From Janthinobacterium sp. SUN073 (GTDB taxonomy: Bacteria; Pseudomonadota; Gammaproteobacteria; Burkholderiales; Burkholderiaceae_D), in NCBI RefSeq assembly GCF_030397665.1, contig NZ_JAPUBT010000010.1:124001-188000 (forward strand): a DNA stretch of 64,000 bases, written 5' to 3'. Below the pieces are notes generated by a model, which was given only the letters and a program-made list of their open reading frames with translations, had not been told where the DNA came from and made no database searches. The position numbers and the translations under genes were made by a program. This document shows, one piece after another, positions 17,797-27,869 of this stretch. How positions within the stretch are numbered: the stretch's first letter is position 1; every line of letters starts with the position of its first letter.

Positions 17797-19425
17797 TCAG
17801 GCGGCGGCCATCGACAGGGCCACCGCTTCGGCCACCTTGATGCCATCGACGGCCGCCGACAGGATGCCGCCCGCATAGCCGGCGCCTTCGCCGGCCGGGA
17901 ACAGGCCCCGCGTGTTCAGGCTTTGCAGGTTGTCGTCGCGGCGCTTGATGCGGATCGGCGACGAGGTGCGCGTTTCCACGCCCGTCAGCACGGCGTCGGC
18001 CTTGTAGTAGCCCTTGATCTGCTTGTTGAATGCCGGGAAGGCTTCACGCATGGCCGTGATCGCGTACTCGGGCAGGGCCGGCGCCAGGTCCGTCAAGTGC
18101 ACGGCCGGCTTGTACGATGGCATCACGCTGCCGAACTCCGTCGATGCGCGGCCGGCCACGAAATCGCCCACCAATTGGCCGGGCGCATCGTAGTTGCCGC
18201 CGCCCAGGGCGAACGCGCGCTCTTCCAGTTCGCGCTGCAGGGCGATGCCGGCCAGCGGGTCGCCCGGATAGTCGGCTGGCGTAATGCCGACGACGATGGC
18301 ACTGTTGGCGTTGCGCTCGTTGCGCGAATATTGACTCATGCCGTTCGTCACCAGGCGGCCTGGCTCCGAGGCGGCAGCCACCACCGTGCCGCCGGGGCAC
18401 ATGCAGAAGCTGTAGACGGAGCGGCCATTGCTGGCGTGGTGCACCAGCTTGTAGTCGGCCGCACCCAGAATCGGGTGGCCGGCGCTGGGGCCGAAGCGGC
18501 AGCTGTCGATCAAGGATTGCGGGTGCTCCACGCGGAAACCGATCGAGAACGGCTTGGCTTCGATGTACACGCCGCGGCGGTGCAGCATCTCGAAGGTGTC
18601 GCGTGCGCTGTGGCCGATGGCCAGCACCACGTGGTTGCTGGCGATGGTCTCGCCATTGTCCAGCACCACGCCCCGTACCTGGCCGCCGTCGGCACCCGGC
18701 ACGATGTCGAGATCGACCACTTTGCTGCTGAAACGGTATTCGCCGCCCAGCCGCTCGATATTCGCGCGCATTTCTTCCACCATCTTGACCAGACGGAAGG
18801 TGCCGATGTGCGGCTTGCTCACATACATGATCTCCTCGGGCGCGCCAGCCTTGACGAATTCCGTCAGTACCTTGCGGCCATAGTGCTTGGGATCCTTGAT
18901 CTGGCTATACAGCTTGCCGTCCGAGAAGGTACCGGCGCCGCCTTCGCCGAACTGCACGTTCGATTCCGGGTTCAGTTCGCGCTTGCGCCAGAAGCCGAAG
19001 GTGTCGACCGTGCGTTCGCGCACTTGCTTGCCGCGTTCCAGGATGAGGGGGCGCAAGCCCATCTGTGCCAGGATCAGCGCCACGAACAGGCCGCATGGCC
19101 CCGTGCCGATGACGATGGGACGCGGTTCATTCGTGTGGCCGGCCAGCTGTTCGCCGCCGGCGACGAATTTGTAGTCGGTGTCGGGCGCGGGCATCAGATG
19201 GATATCGTGGCCCAGGCGCGCCAGCACGGCCGCTTCGTTCTTGACTTCAACATGCAGGGAATAAATCAACACCACGGCGCTGCGCTTGCGCGCGTCATAG
19301 CTGCGCTTGAATACGGTATAGCCGAGCAGGTCGGTGGCAGCGATGCCGAGGCGGGCCAGGATGGCGGCAGGCAGTGCCGCGTCGTCGTGTTCGAGGGGGA
19401 GTTTTACTTCGTTGAGTCGCAACAT
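17797..19425 (-). CDS. NAD(P)/FAD-dependent oxidoreductase, large
   Basis: 542-residue flavoprotein of the large uncharacterised FAD-dependent dehydrogenase group. An N-terminal domain of about 100 residues precedes the FAD-binding Rossmann motif IVIGTGPCGLFVAL (Gly107-Gly112) and LILERGKQVRERT. Further features are FGEGGAGTFSDGKLYS, GHSARDTFEML and a C-terminal FAD contact LFPAGEGAGYAGGILSAAVDG. The substrate is unknown. It converges with the GAF kinase gene, whose stop lies 15 nt away. Confidence 0.87.
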   Translation of the reverse strand: MLRLNEVKLPLEHDDAALPAAILARLGIAATDLLGYTVFKRSYDARKRSAVVLIYSLHVEVKNEAAVLARLGHDIHLMPAPDTDYKFVAGGEQLAGHTNEPRPIVIGTGPCGLFVALILAQMGLRPLILERGKQVRERTVDTFGFWRKRELNPESNVQFGEGGAGTFSDGKLYSQIKDPKHYGRKVLTEFVKAGAPEEIMYVSKPHIGTFRLVKMVEEMRANIERLGGEYRFSSKVVDLDIVPGADGGQVRGVVLDNGETIASNHVVLAIGHSARDTFEMLHRRGVYIEAKPFSIGFRVEHPQSLIDSCRFGPSAGHPILGAADYKLVHHASNGRSVYSFCMCPGGTVVAAASEPGRLVTNGMSQYSRNERNANSAIVVGITPADYPGDPLAGIALQRELEERAFALGGGNYDAPGQLVGDFVAGRASTEFGSVMPSYKPAVHLTDLAPALPEYAITAMREAFPAFNKQIKGYYKADAVLTGVETRTSSPIRIKRRDDNLQSLNTRGLFPAGEGAGYAGGILSAAVDGIKVAEAVALSMAAA

Positions 19426-19593
19426 AGTGTGTTTGTCTAAAAATGGCAGGGCTCCGTATCTAGCGGAGAGTCTGTGAGGCGCCGCGCACGGCAGCGTCAG
19501 GGCGCTATTTTACCCGCATGTCCAGTTGCGGGCCATCTGCCGGGAAGGCGGCGCCTTGGTGCGGCAGGAAAGAAAAGGTGTTGCGAAAAGAAA

Positions 19594-19626
19594 AAATCCG
19601 GCGACCACTGCATGGCCGCCGGATTT
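19594..19626 (-). terminator. Intrinsic terminator for the TonB receptor gene ending at 19662
   Basis: AAATCCGGCG pairs with CGCCGGATTT across a 13-nt loop. Read on the minus strand the stem ends in a run of six T, so it terminates transcription coming from the receptor gene before the oxidoreductase promoter region. Confidence 0.8.
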
Positions 19627-19661
19627 GTCTTGCTAGCTAACTGTTATATCTTGCCTGGCGA

Positions 19662-22424
19662 TTAGAACGTGTAACGACCGCCCAGCGTGAAGTAACGGCC
19701 CACTGCGCCCGATTGATGCAGCGATGGGTTGTAGTTGATGCGGCCGTAGGTTTGCACGTCCAGTGGTGCCATCTTGTCGAACAGGTTGCTGATCGACGCG
19801 GTGAGTTCCCATTGTTTCGTGACATTCCACTTGGCAAACAGATCCGTGGTGGTGAACGAAGCGATACGGCAGTTTTTATACGGCACGTGCTGTGCATCAC
19901 TGTCCAGGCACTCGCCAGCCGTATCATTTTTGTTGCTGATGCTGCTGACGTAGTTCATGTTGGCCGTGATGTTGACCGGACCTTGATCCCAGCCCAGGGT
20001 CAGGCGGACTTTGGTCTTCGGCGTACCGCCGTTACCGGACAGGTTGGTGTCGCCGTGGGTGCCAGCAAACTCCAGTACCGTGCCATCGGCGTTGGTACGG
20101 GTGAATTCCTTCATGTACGTGACAGTCACGCCCGAGTTGAAGCGGCCATATTCGCCAGCGTTGTACTTGCCGCGCAGATCCAGGTCGATACCCGAAGTCT
20201 TGGTTTGACCCGCGTTCAGGTACGGCGCTTTGACCATCAGGATAGGACCAACCAGGCCTGGGAAGTTGCTCGTCGGCTCGCCACGTACGATGACCGCATC
20301 TGGGTAGCCAGCTGGGTTGGCGACCACTGCGCCAGGATCGGAGCCGTTGATCTCGCCATCACGGACGATTTTCCACCAGTCGATCGACAGGCTGATGTTC
20401 TTGATCGGCTCGAGCACCATGCCCAAGCTGTAGCTCTTCGAGGTTTCTGGCTTGATGTTCTTGTTGCCGATCGTGATCGCGCCAACTTGTTGCGACAAAG
20501 TACAATCCACTGGCAAATTCGTTACGGCGCAACGCACAGGATCGCTGGGGATGCTGGTGAACGCTGCCACGGCGCTGTTGCCGTTTTCCGCTGCGCTAGG
20601 AGCGCGGAAACCTTCCGCATACGTACCGCGGAAAGCCACGGCCGATGCTGGCGTGAACTTGAAGCCCACTTTAGGCGTGGTCGAGCGACCGTAATCCGAG
20701 TAATCATCGCTGCGCAGCGCGAATTGCAGTTCCAGCTCTTTCATGACTGGCGCGGCGAGCTCGGCGTACAGGGCCTTGACGTTGCGCGAACCTTGCGAAG
20801 CGGAATAGCCCAGGCCAACGATATCGTTGATATCGGTGTATGGCGTCGACTGGCTGTTCGTTTCTTCCTTGCGGTATTCGGCGCCCACAGCAATGCCCAT
20901 CATGCCGCCTGGCAATTGGAACAGTTCGCGCGTAGCCTTGAAGTCCAGCGAGGTGCTCTTCGTCGTGCCCGAGTTGTTCAGCGTAGGCGATACCAGTGCC
21001 AGCACTTCAGGGCTGTTGATGACGCCCTTGCCGATGCGGAAGGTGCCGTTGTTCAGTGCCGTGCGCAAGGCGCTGGTACGATAGTAACCCGTTTGCGTGC
21101 GGTCGGTTTTGCTTTCTGCATACATCAGGCCGGTATCGTAATCCCAGTTGGCATACGTACCCTTGACGCCGGCCAGGACACGGGTGACGGTCGTTTCGAG
21201 GTTCGACACGCGTGGACGCGAGGCGTCGACCCAGCGCGGACGGGCATCGACGCGCAGGATGTTGTCCGGGTGGTTCGCCGGCATCAGCAGTTGGTCTGCG
21301 CCGCTGTTGGTGTTGTTGACGCGGGCATTGATCAGGTCAAAGCCGGCGCCGGTCAGACCGGACGGGGTGGTGTAGGTGTCGGCCTTCGACTTGAAGATGC
21401 CCACTTCCGTGTAGCCTTGCGCATTGGCGCCCAATGCCAGGGTGCCGCGCATGAACAGGTTGACGTTTTCGGTTTTTGGCTGGATGGTCGCGAACTGGAC
21501 CGGATCCCACAGGCAACCGCCGCCCCCGTTGTCGCCCGAAGTGCCGCCCTTTGGATCGAGGTTGATCGGATCACACGAGCCCGGCAAGTTGGTGACATTG
21601 CCAAGTGCTGGCGAGATTGGACGCAGGGTGCCCAGGAAGGAGCTGCCGCCGCCGTTGCCGCTGGTCGTGGCGCCACCGCGCTGGTCACGGCCACCCCATG
21701 GACGGGCATCGGCCTGGCCGATCCACTTGTCGCGGTTGCCTTGCTTGATTTCGCCCGATTTTTTCGCATCGATGGTGGCGAAGACGTTGAATTTGTCGGT
21801 GTCCATGTCGCCGAAGCCGATGGCGCCGGAGATGCTGGTGACGGTGCCGTCGCCATGGCCGCTCTGGCCGACATTGGCGGAGAGGGTCTTGCCGACATAA
21901 TTTTGGCGCAAGATGATGTTGACCACGCCGGCGATAGCGTCGGAGCCGTAAATGGCGGAAGCGCCGTCTTTCAGGATATCGATGCGGTCCACGGCGTCGA
22001 GCGGAATCGAGTTCAAGTCGACGAAGCTGCGTTGGCCGTCATCGCCGAAGCCGTATGGCGCCGTGCGGCGGCCATTGATCAGTACCAGGGTCGAGCTGAC
22101 GCTCAAGCCGCGAAGCGAGACGCCCGAGGCGCTGCCGGCGAAGCCGCTGGTGAAGGAGCCGCTGATACTGCCGTTGTTGTCGGCGGAAATGCTGCGCACG
22201 ACGTCGGCGATCGAAGACTTACCGGTTTGTTCGATATCCTTGCGAGTCAGTGTTTGGATGACCGAGATGGTCTCGGCTTCCGCGCGTTTGATGCTCGAAC
22301 CTGTCACTTCAACCTTTTGAATGCTTTCGCCAGTGGTCTGTGCGTTGGCCATTTGCATGCCAAACGCAAGGCTGCCGATAAACATCAAACGGATAGACCG
22401 CGATAATCCTGTTTCCACCATCAT
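19662..22424 (-). CDS. TonB-dependent outer-membrane receptor 1
   Basis: 920 residues. Signal peptide (MFIGSLAFGMQMANA, cleavage before QTT), then the plug domain opening with QKVEVTGSSIKRAEAETISV and containing LVLINGRRTAPYGFGDDG and DRIDILKDGASAIYGSDAIA, then a 22-strand-type barrel ending in aromatic YTF as required for BAM insertion. No separate TonB box was assigned. A Cys pair sits in one loop (RCAVTNLPVDC). The start at 22424 is chosen because GAGGAG lies 7 nt upstream. Substrate unknown; it is the same subfamily as the receptors at 27870 and 44037. Confidence 0.93.
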   Translation of the reverse strand: MMVETGLSRSIRLMFIGSLAFGMQMANAQTTGESIQKVEVTGSSIKRAEAETISVIQTLTRKDIEQTGKSSIADVVRSISADNNGSISGSFTSGFAGSASGVSLRGLSVSSTLVLINGRRTAPYGFGDDGQRSFVDLNSIPLDAVDRIDILKDGASAIYGSDAIAGVVNIILRQNYVGKTLSANVGQSGHGDGTVTSISGAIGFGDMDTDKFNVFATIDAKKSGEIKQGNRDKWIGQADARPWGGRDQRGGATTSGNGGGSSFLGTLRPISPALGNVTNLPGSCDPINLDPKGGTSGDNGGGGCLWDPVQFATIQPKTENVNLFMRGTLALGANAQGYTEVGIFKSKADTYTTPSGLTGAGFDLINARVNNTNSGADQLLMPANHPDNILRVDARPRWVDASRPRVSNLETTVTRVLAGVKGTYANWDYDTGLMYAESKTDRTQTGYYRTSALRTALNNGTFRIGKGVINSPEVLALVSPTLNNSGTTKSTSLDFKATRELFQLPGGMMGIAVGAEYRKEETNSQSTPYTDINDIVGLGYSASQGSRNVKALYAELAAPVMKELELQFALRSDDYSDYGRSTTPKVGFKFTPASAVAFRGTYAEGFRAPSAAENGNSAVAAFTSIPSDPVRCAVTNLPVDCTLSQQVGAITIGNKNIKPETSKSYSLGMVLEPIKNISLSIDWWKIVRDGEINGSDPGAVVANPAGYPDAVIVRGEPTSNFPGLVGPILMVKAPYLNAGQTKTSGIDLDLRGKYNAGEYGRFNSGVTVTYMKEFTRTNADGTVLEFAGTHGDTNLSGNGGTPKTKVRLTLGWDQGPVNITANMNYVSSISNKNDTAGECLDSDAQHVPYKNCRIASFTTTDLFAKWNVTKQWELTASISNLFDKMAPLDVQTYGRINYNPSLHQSGAVGRYFTLGGRYTF

Positions 22425-23164
22425 TGCAAAACTCCTCACATTATGAATATGCGGCTTGACATCGCCTTGTATTGGCAAAGCCGGCCTTATATATCTATTA
22501 TTTTATCAATCGTCTCATGGACGGTGTCTTTGAAAATTCTGACTATTCAAAATCTCAAGAATTCAATGAAACCATTGCTGTGGCTTGCCTGTCAATTTTT
22601 ATAGTCCAAGTGCCTATCAAAAAACAACATACTGTGCAGCTTGGCTATTCTCACTTGCCATGGAGATGGCGCATCGAATCTCGACCAAGCCGCATGCATG
22701 CACATCTTCAAGGCTGCCACGTGAAGAGGGGAGGCGGGGGAAAGTGTTGTTTTTTTGTGTCAGACAGGAGAATGATAGACGTGCGCGCCATCATGGTGCA
22801 ATATTAGGTTTGTGCGCCAAAGGTGTGCAGCCATGTATTATTTTGGTGCTTAATCACCGTAGGTGCCTGTGTTTCTTATTCATATCGATATTTGAAAATA
22901 TAATAATGTATCCGCACATTTCATGGATGTGTGGATTGTCTTTGTTTGTTTATATTTTTTGTTTACGGTTTTGATGGAATAGCGGGCGTGCCGTGGTATT
23001 GTAAGGCGCGGTGTTACAGGTATTATTGACTCCGAATTGATGTACGCGGCAATGCCCCCGGAAATGGATCGGGTGGAATTGGCAGGGGCGGCAGATGCCC
23101 CTTGATCGAGCCGGATCGCCCGGAGGACTCATGCGGGCTGTAGCTGAGGCCGATTTCCGGCTCG

Positions 23165-23196
23165 CATATCGGCAAATGTTTACAATTGCCGATATG
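23165..23196. repeat. Perfect 11-bp inverted repeat near the end of rsmE
   Basis: CATATCGGCAA and TTGCCGATATG are exact reverse complements with a 10-nt spacer (ATGTTTACAA). No T run follows on either strand, so a terminator is unlikely; symmetry and spacing resemble an operator or a protein-binding site. Confidence 0.6.
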
Positions 23197-23199
23197 AAA

Positions 23200-23225
23200 A
23201 ATGTACAGGCGCAATGTACAGGCGC
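23200..23225. repeat. Tandem 13-bp direct repeat
   Basis: AATGTACAGGCGC occurs twice in succession without mismatch, 3 nt after the inverted repeat and about 17 nt beyond the rsmE stop codon. Confidence 0.7.
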
Positions 23226-23242
23226 GGTGTTGCCGTTATTCT

Positions 23243-23968
23243 TTACATCCCGCCCCACAACGCCGCAAGGGTCGCCAGCGCTGTCAATCCCGCCGTTTCC
23301 GTGCGCAGAATGCGCGGCCCCATAGCCAGGCCGATGGCGCCAGCCGCGATGGCGGCTTTTTCTTCCGCCTCGGTAAATCCGCCTTCCGGCCCTACCATCA
23401 CGGTGACCGCTTGTGGTGGCTGGTGACGCGCCCAGTCGGCCAGCGACTGTTCCGCGCGCGGCGTCAAAATGATGCGTTTATGTAAATCCTGCTGGCTGCT
23501 CCAGCTATTAAAATCCTGCAATGGCGCCAACTGGGCCAGTCGGTTGCGTCCGCATTGTTCCGAGGCGGAAACGATGATGCCTTGCCAATGCGCGAGCTTT
23601 TTCTCGGCCCGCTCGCTGGACAAGCGCACCACGCAGCGTTGTGCCGCCAGCGGCACGATGCCGGCCGCGCCCAGTTCGATGGCTTTTTCGATGATCCAGT
23701 CCATTTTCGACGCTTCAGGCAGCGCCTGCGCCAGGGTCACGGCATACGGCAGTTCCGCTTCGCGCGCCACGTGCGCCTGGATTTCCGCCGTCACGCTGCG
23801 CTTGGCCACCGCCACCAGGCTGGCTTGCACTTCGCCGCCTTCGCCATTGAACAGGGTGATGACGTCGCCCGGTGCCAGGCGCACGACCTGGATATGGTGG
23901 GCGACAGCCTCCGGCAGGGCGATGGTGGTGCCGGCAACGAGCGGCTGGGGACAGAAGAAACGCGGCAT
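23243..23968 (-). CDS. rsmE: 16S rRNA (uracil(1498)-N(3))-methyltransferase RsmE
   Basis: 241 residues. A PUA-like N-terminal RNA-binding domain (MPRFFCPQPL; HHIQVVRLAPGDVITLFNG) is followed by a SPOUT methyltransferase domain with the knot motifs VMVGPEGGFTEAEEKAA and LGPRILRTETA-like MGPRILRTETAGLTAL, which bind S-adenosylmethionine. It methylates U1498 of 16S rRNA in the assembled 30S subunit. Start at 23968 (MPRFF) is set by homology to the family N-terminus; the frame is open to 24151 but that part has no family features. Divergent from tkt. Confidence 0.94.
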   Translation of the reverse strand: MPRFFCPQPLVAGTTIALPEAVAHHIQVVRLAPGDVITLFNGEGGEVQASLVAVAKRSVTAEIQAHVAREAELPYAVTLAQALPEASKMDWIIEKAIELGAAGIVPLAAQRCVVRLSSERAEKKLAHWQGIIVSASEQCGRNRLAQLAPLQDFNSWSSQQDLHKRIILTPRAEQSLADWARHQPPQAVTVMVGPEGGFTEAEEKAAIAAGAIGLAMGPRILRTETAGLTALATLAALWGGM

Positions 23969-24174
23969 GCAAATCCTAAATTGGGCGAGATACGGTTGGA
24001 AAGGGGGTGGAAAGACGTCAAAGTATAGCCATTTGGCGGGCCAGTACGCCGCAATTCTAATTTGCAGCCCCCCAGTCTGGTAAAATAGTTGACTACATAA
24101 AGCAGCCGGCCTGGGTTCTTTCTTGTCCGTGCTGTTGCAAACGAATCCCAAACTCGCGACTGACCCACACCATC

Positions 24175-26172
24175 ATGACAACTACGCTCCCGACTACCAA
24201 AATGGCCAATGCGATCCGCGCACTGGCAATGGACGCTGTACAAAAGGCCAACTCCGGCCATCCAGGCATGCCGATGGGCATGGCCGAGATCGCAGTTGCC
24301 CTGTGGAGTGGTCATTATCGCCACAATCCCGCGAATCCAAAATGGCAGAACCGCGACCGTTTCCTGTTGTCGAACGGCCACGGCTCCATGCTGCACTACG
24401 CGCTGCTGCACCTGACGGGCTACGACCTGTCGATGGATGACATCAAGGCCTTCCGCCAGATGCATTCGAAAACCCCGGGCCACCCGGAAGTCGATGTCAC
24501 GCCAGGCGTGGAAACGACCACCGGCCCGCTGGGCCAGGGTATCGCCAACGCCGTCGGCATGGCCCTGTCGGAGCAATTGCTGGCCGCTGAATTCAACAAG
24601 CCTGGCCACGACATCGTCGACCACTACACCTATGCTTTCCTGGGCGACGGTTGCCTGATGGAAGGTATTTCGCACGAAGTGTGCGCGCTGGCCGGCACCC
24701 TGGGCCTGAATAAACTGATCGCCCTGTATGATGACAACGGCATTTCCATCGATGGCAAAGTCGAAGGCTGGTTCACGGACGACACCCCGGCCCGCTTCGA
24801 AGCGTACGGCTGGAACGTCATCCGCGCCGTCGACGGTCACGATGTTGCCGCCGTGGCTGCCGCCATCGCCGCCGCCAAGACCGCCAGCAAGCCAACCTTG
24901 ATCTGCTGCAAGACCATCATCGGCAAGGGTTCGCCGAACCTGCAAGGCGGCGACAAGGTCCACGGCGCCGCGCTGGGCGACAAGGAAATCGCTGCCGTGC
25001 GCGAATACATCGGCTGGGATGCCGCACCGTTCGAGATGCCAGCCGACGTGTACGCAGCCTGGGATGCCAAGAAACAAGGCGCCCTGCTGGAAGCGGACTG
25101 GAACGAGCGCTTCGCCGCGTACGGCAAGGAATTCCCGCAGCAAGCCGCTGAACTGACCCGCCGCATGCAAGGCGAGTTGCCACAGGCATTCGAAGCGGCC
25201 CTGAGCGCCGCCATCGCTTCCTGCGTGGAAAAGAAAGAAAACATCGCCACCCGCAAGGCCAGCCAGAACGCCATCCAGGCACTGGCGTCGTCGCTGCCGG
25301 AATTCCTCGGCGGCTCGGCCGACCTGACCGGTTCGAACCTGACCAACTGGAAAGAGTGCGTGGCCGTGCGTTCGGGCCAGCCTGGCAACCACATCAACTA
25401 CGGTGTGCGCGAATTCGGCATGAGCGCCATCATGAACGGCATCACCCTGCACGGCGGCTACATTCCGTTCGGCGCCACGTTCCTGACGTTCTCCGACTAC
25501 AGCCGCAATGCCCTGCGCATGGCCGCCCTGATGAAACTGCGTTCGATCTTCGTGTTCACCCACGATTCGATCGGCCTGGGCGAAGACGGTCCGACGCACC
25601 AATCGGTCGAGCACGTCTCGTCGATGCGTTTGATCCCGAACCTGGACAACTGGCGTCCATGCGACACCGTCGAGTCGGCTGCTGCCTGGGGCGCCGCCGT
25701 GCGCCGCAAGGATGGCCCGTCGACGCTGATCTTCTCGCGCCAGAACCTGCCATACCAGGAGCGTTCCAGCGAGCAAATTGAAAATATCTACCGCGGCGGC
25801 TATGTGCTGAACGACGTGGCGGACGCCAAGGCGATCCTGATCGCCACCGGTTCCGAAGTGGAACTGGCTGTCGCCGCCGCCAGCGCGCTGGCCTCGGAAG
25901 GCATCAACGTGCGCGTGGTGTCGATGCCGTCGACCGACGTGTATGACCGCCAGGACGCCGCCTACAAGGCCAGCGTGCTGACGAAGGGCGTGCCGCGCGT
26001 GGCCATCGAAGCGGGCGTGACCAGCTTCTGGTACAAATACGTGGGCCTGGAAGGCGCCGTAGTCGGTATCGACACGTTCGGCGAATCGGCGCCTGCCGGC
26101 GTGCTGTTCAAGCATTTCGGTTTCACGGTCGAGAACGTTGTCGCCAAGGTGAAAGCCGTTATCGCTGGCTAA
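24175..26172 (+). CDS. tkt: Transketolase
   Basis: 665-residue thiamine-diphosphate enzyme transferring two-carbon ketol units in the pentose phosphate pathway, cytoplasmic homodimer. Seen: [20 protein letters not shown] (substrate/cofactor), the ThDP motif [18 protein letters not shown] to NGISIDG, and the pyrimidine-domain segment [18 protein letters not shown]. Length is normal. No strong ribosome site precedes the ATG, but it matches the family N-terminus. gap follows after 76 nt, so the two probably share regulation and supply or drain glyceraldehyde-3-phosphate together. Confidence 0.97.
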   Translation: MTTTLPTTKMANAIRALAMDAVQKANSGHPGMPMGMAEIAVALWSGHYRHNPANPKWQNRDRFLLSNGHGSMLHYALLHLTGYDLSMDDIKAFRQMHSKTPGHPEVDVTPGVETTTGPLGQGIANAVGMALSEQLLAAEFNKPGHDIVDHYTYAFLGDGCLMEGISHEVCALAGTLGLNKLIALYDDNGISIDGKVEGWFTDDTPARFEAYGWNVIRAVDGHDVAAVAAAIAAAKTASKPTLICCKTIIGKGSPNLQGGDKVHGAALGDKEIAAVREYIGWDAAPFEMPADVYAAWDAKKQGALLEADWNERFAAYGKEFPQQAAELTRRMQGELPQAFEAALSAAIASCVEKKENIATRKASQNAIQALASSLPEFLGGSADLTGSNLTNWKECVAVRSGQPGNHINYGVREFGMSAIMNGITLHGGYIPFGATFLTFSDYSRNALRMAALMKLRSIFVFTHDSIGLGEDGPTHQSVEHVSSMRLIPNLDNWRPCDTVESAAAWGAAVRRKDGPSTLIFSRQNLPYQERSSEQIENIYRGGYVLNDVADAKAILIATGSEVELAVAAASALASEGINVRVVSMPSTDVYDRQDAAYKASVLTKGVPRVAIEAGVTSFWYKYVGLEGAVVGIDTFGESAPAGVLFKHFGFTVENVVAKVKAVIAG

Positions 26173-26248
26173 TATTGATTTTTAACGGCCCTGGCGATGT
26201 GCTCGCCGGGGGCGTGCATGTACCTTCTTTTTTAATCAGGAGCAGAGT

Positions 26249-27259
26249 ATGACGATCAAAGTTGCAATCAATGGCTACGGCCGCATCGGCCGTAATGTGT
26301 TGCGCGCTTTCTACGAAGGCGGCAAGAAACAGGATATCCAGATCGTTGCCATCAACGACCTGGGCGATGCCAAATCGAACGCCCACCTGACCCGCTACGA
26401 CACCGCGCACGGCAAGTTCCCGGGCACGGTTACCGTCGAAGGCGACAACATGATCGTCAATGGCGATCCGATCCGCGTGTTTGCACAGCGCAATCCTGCT
26501 GAAATCCCATGGGGCGAGCTGGGCGTGGATGTCGTGCTGGAATGCACGGGCTTCTTCACCACCAAAGAGAAAGCTTCGGCTCACTTGAAGGGCGGCGCGA
26601 AAAAAGTCATCATCTCGGCACCAGGCGGCAAGGACGTCGATGCAACCGTCGTGTTCGGCGTGAACCACTCGGTACTGAAATCGACCGACACCGTCATCTC
26701 GAACGCCTCGTGCACCACCAACTGCCTGGCACCGCTGGTCAAGCCGCTCAACGACGCCATCGGCATCGAAACGGGCCTGATGACCACCGTGCACGCCTAC
26801 ACCAACGACCAGGTGCTGTCCGACGTGATGCATGAAGACCTGCGCCGCGCCCGTTCGGCCACCATGAGCATGATCCCGACCAAGACGGGCGCTGCCGCCG
26901 CCGTGGGCCTGGTGCTGCCTGAGCTGAATGGCAAGCTGGACGGTTTCGCCATCCGCGTGCCGACCATCAACGTCTCGCTGGTCGACCTGACCTTCATCGC
27001 CAAGCGCGACACCACGGTGGAAGAAGTCAACGCGCTGATGAAAGCCGCGTCGGAAGGCGCGCTGGAAGGCATCCTGACGTACCAGACCGAACCGCTGGTG
27101 TCGATCGACTTCAACCATAACCCGGCTTCGTCGAACTTCGATTCGACCCTGACCAAGGTATCGGGCCGCCTGGTGAAAGTATCGTCGTGGTACGACAATG
27201 AGTGGGGTTTCTCGAACCGCATGCTCGACACCACCGTCGCGCTGATGTCGGCCAAGTAA
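26249..27259 (+). CDS. gap: Glyceraldehyde-3-phosphate dehydrogenase, type I
   Basis: 336-residue glycolytic enzyme oxidising G3P to 1,3-bisphosphoglycerate. NAD-binding start [15 protein letters not shown] with acidic IND (NAD preference), active-site [12 protein letters not shown] with Cys155, and C-terminal [14 protein letters not shown]. The ATG is preceded by AGGAG. It lies 76 nt downstream of tkt and ends in a strong hairpin terminator. Confidence 0.98.
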   Translation: MTIKVAINGYGRIGRNVLRAFYEGGKKQDIQIVAINDLGDAKSNAHLTRYDTAHGKFPGTVTVEGDNMIVNGDPIRVFAQRNPAEIPWGELGVDVVLECTGFFTTKEKASAHLKGGAKKVIISAPGGKDVDATVVFGVNHSVLKSTDTVISNASCTTNCLAPLVKPLNDAIGIETGLMTTVHAYTNDQVLSDVMHEDLRRARSATMSMIPTKTGAAAAVGLVLPELNGKLDGFAIRVPTINVSLVDLTFIAKRDTTVEEVNALMKAASEGALEGILTYQTEPLVSIDFNHNPASSNFDSTLTKVSGRLVKVSSWYDNEWGFSNRMLDTTVALMSAK

Positions 27260-27301
27260 TTCACCGAAATGCTGCAGTAAACGCACCCAGTGGGGTGCCC
27301 G

Positions 27302-27330
27302 ACCGCCCTGTCTGACAGGGCGGTTTTTTT
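27302..27330 (+). terminator. Intrinsic terminator after gap
   Basis: ACCGCCCTG, loop TCTGA, CAGGGCGGT, then seven T. It closes the tkt-gap unit. Confidence 0.92.
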
Positions 27331-27869
27331 ATGCGCGTTCGCCCTGTGCGCGCATCTCTAGTGTTTTACCGTTCCAAGGGCGTTTTTTTGCGTGATTACT
27401 ATTAGTTACATTTTTTCGCGTTATATGCTGGACAAAAAACATCGCCTCATTCTGCCGCGGCGTCCTGCTGCCGCGTCCCATTCCGCTTGCCTCGCAGACC
27501 GCCGTTGTCATTTTTGGTTGCAATAAAAGCCAGTTTTTCAGATGCTTACGTGATTCTGACAGGGATGTAAACAGCAAACTGGAAACTATTTATGCAGTTA
27601 AATTTAATTCTGTTTTTTCTATACATTTCGAATTTAGTGTCGCGTAATTTGTAGATAGCTATTTAATATTCTATCAAGTCGTTTTATGGCAACATAAATT
27701 AATATTTGTAACAAAATGAAAAAGCTTGCATGCATAATAAACTTTCATGCAGACAACGCCTTGCCATGTTGGGATACGTATTGCTTGCTTGGAGTATGTA
27801 ATGCCGCTGACTGCTTGAATTTGAGTTGCAATAACAAAATTGACTATATAAAACGCACAAAGGGAAGAG
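27331..27869. other. AT-rich intergenic region upstream of receptor 2
   Basis: About 540 nt, markedly more AT-rich than the genes, with no supported coding frame. The end nearest receptor 2 carries a candidate promoter, listed separately. Nothing else was identified. Confidence 0.6.
27821..27850 (+). promoter_or_regulatory. Candidate sigma-70 promoter of receptor 2
   Basis: TTGAGT and TATATA are separated by 18 nt and lie 20 nt upstream of the receptor start codon, which would leave a short leader containing the GGAAGAG ribosome site. Each hexamer matches consensus at four of six positions, so support is moderate. Confidence 0.4.

Larger units (their letters stand above)
22425..23242. other. 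818-bp intergenic region, AT-rich in its middle
   Basis: No supported gene. The part nearest receptor 1 must hold its promoter, but no single best site stands out among AT-rich stretches (22850-22980). Short open frames here lack ribosome sites and family features. The far end, next to rsmE, holds an inverted repeat and a tandem repeat, listed separately. Confidence 0.6.

Noticed and set aside
17923-19440. A 505-codon plus-strand frame opposite the FAD oxidoreductase
   Set aside because: The minus-strand product has a perfect FAD-binding motif; this frame has none.
19713-22406. An 897-codon open frame on the plus strand opposite receptor 1
   Set aside because: It mirrors the receptor gene, has no signal peptide, domain or ribosome site, and is rich in His, Arg and Ala as antisense frames of GC-rich genes are.
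22425-23242. Whether the AT-rich gap marks a genomic island edge or attachment site
   Set aside because: No integrase, tRNA gene or paired direct repeats are nearby; AT-rich promoter regions also occur before the other receptors.
22950-23258. A 102-codon minus-strand frame in the gap between receptor 1 and rsmE
   Set aside because: No ribosome site or family resemblance, and it would overlap the end of rsmE; composition does not look coding.
23791-26115. A 774-codon minus-strand frame covering transketolase
   Set aside because: Antisense to a clear tkt gene and overlapping rsmE in another frame; composition is that of a shadow frame.
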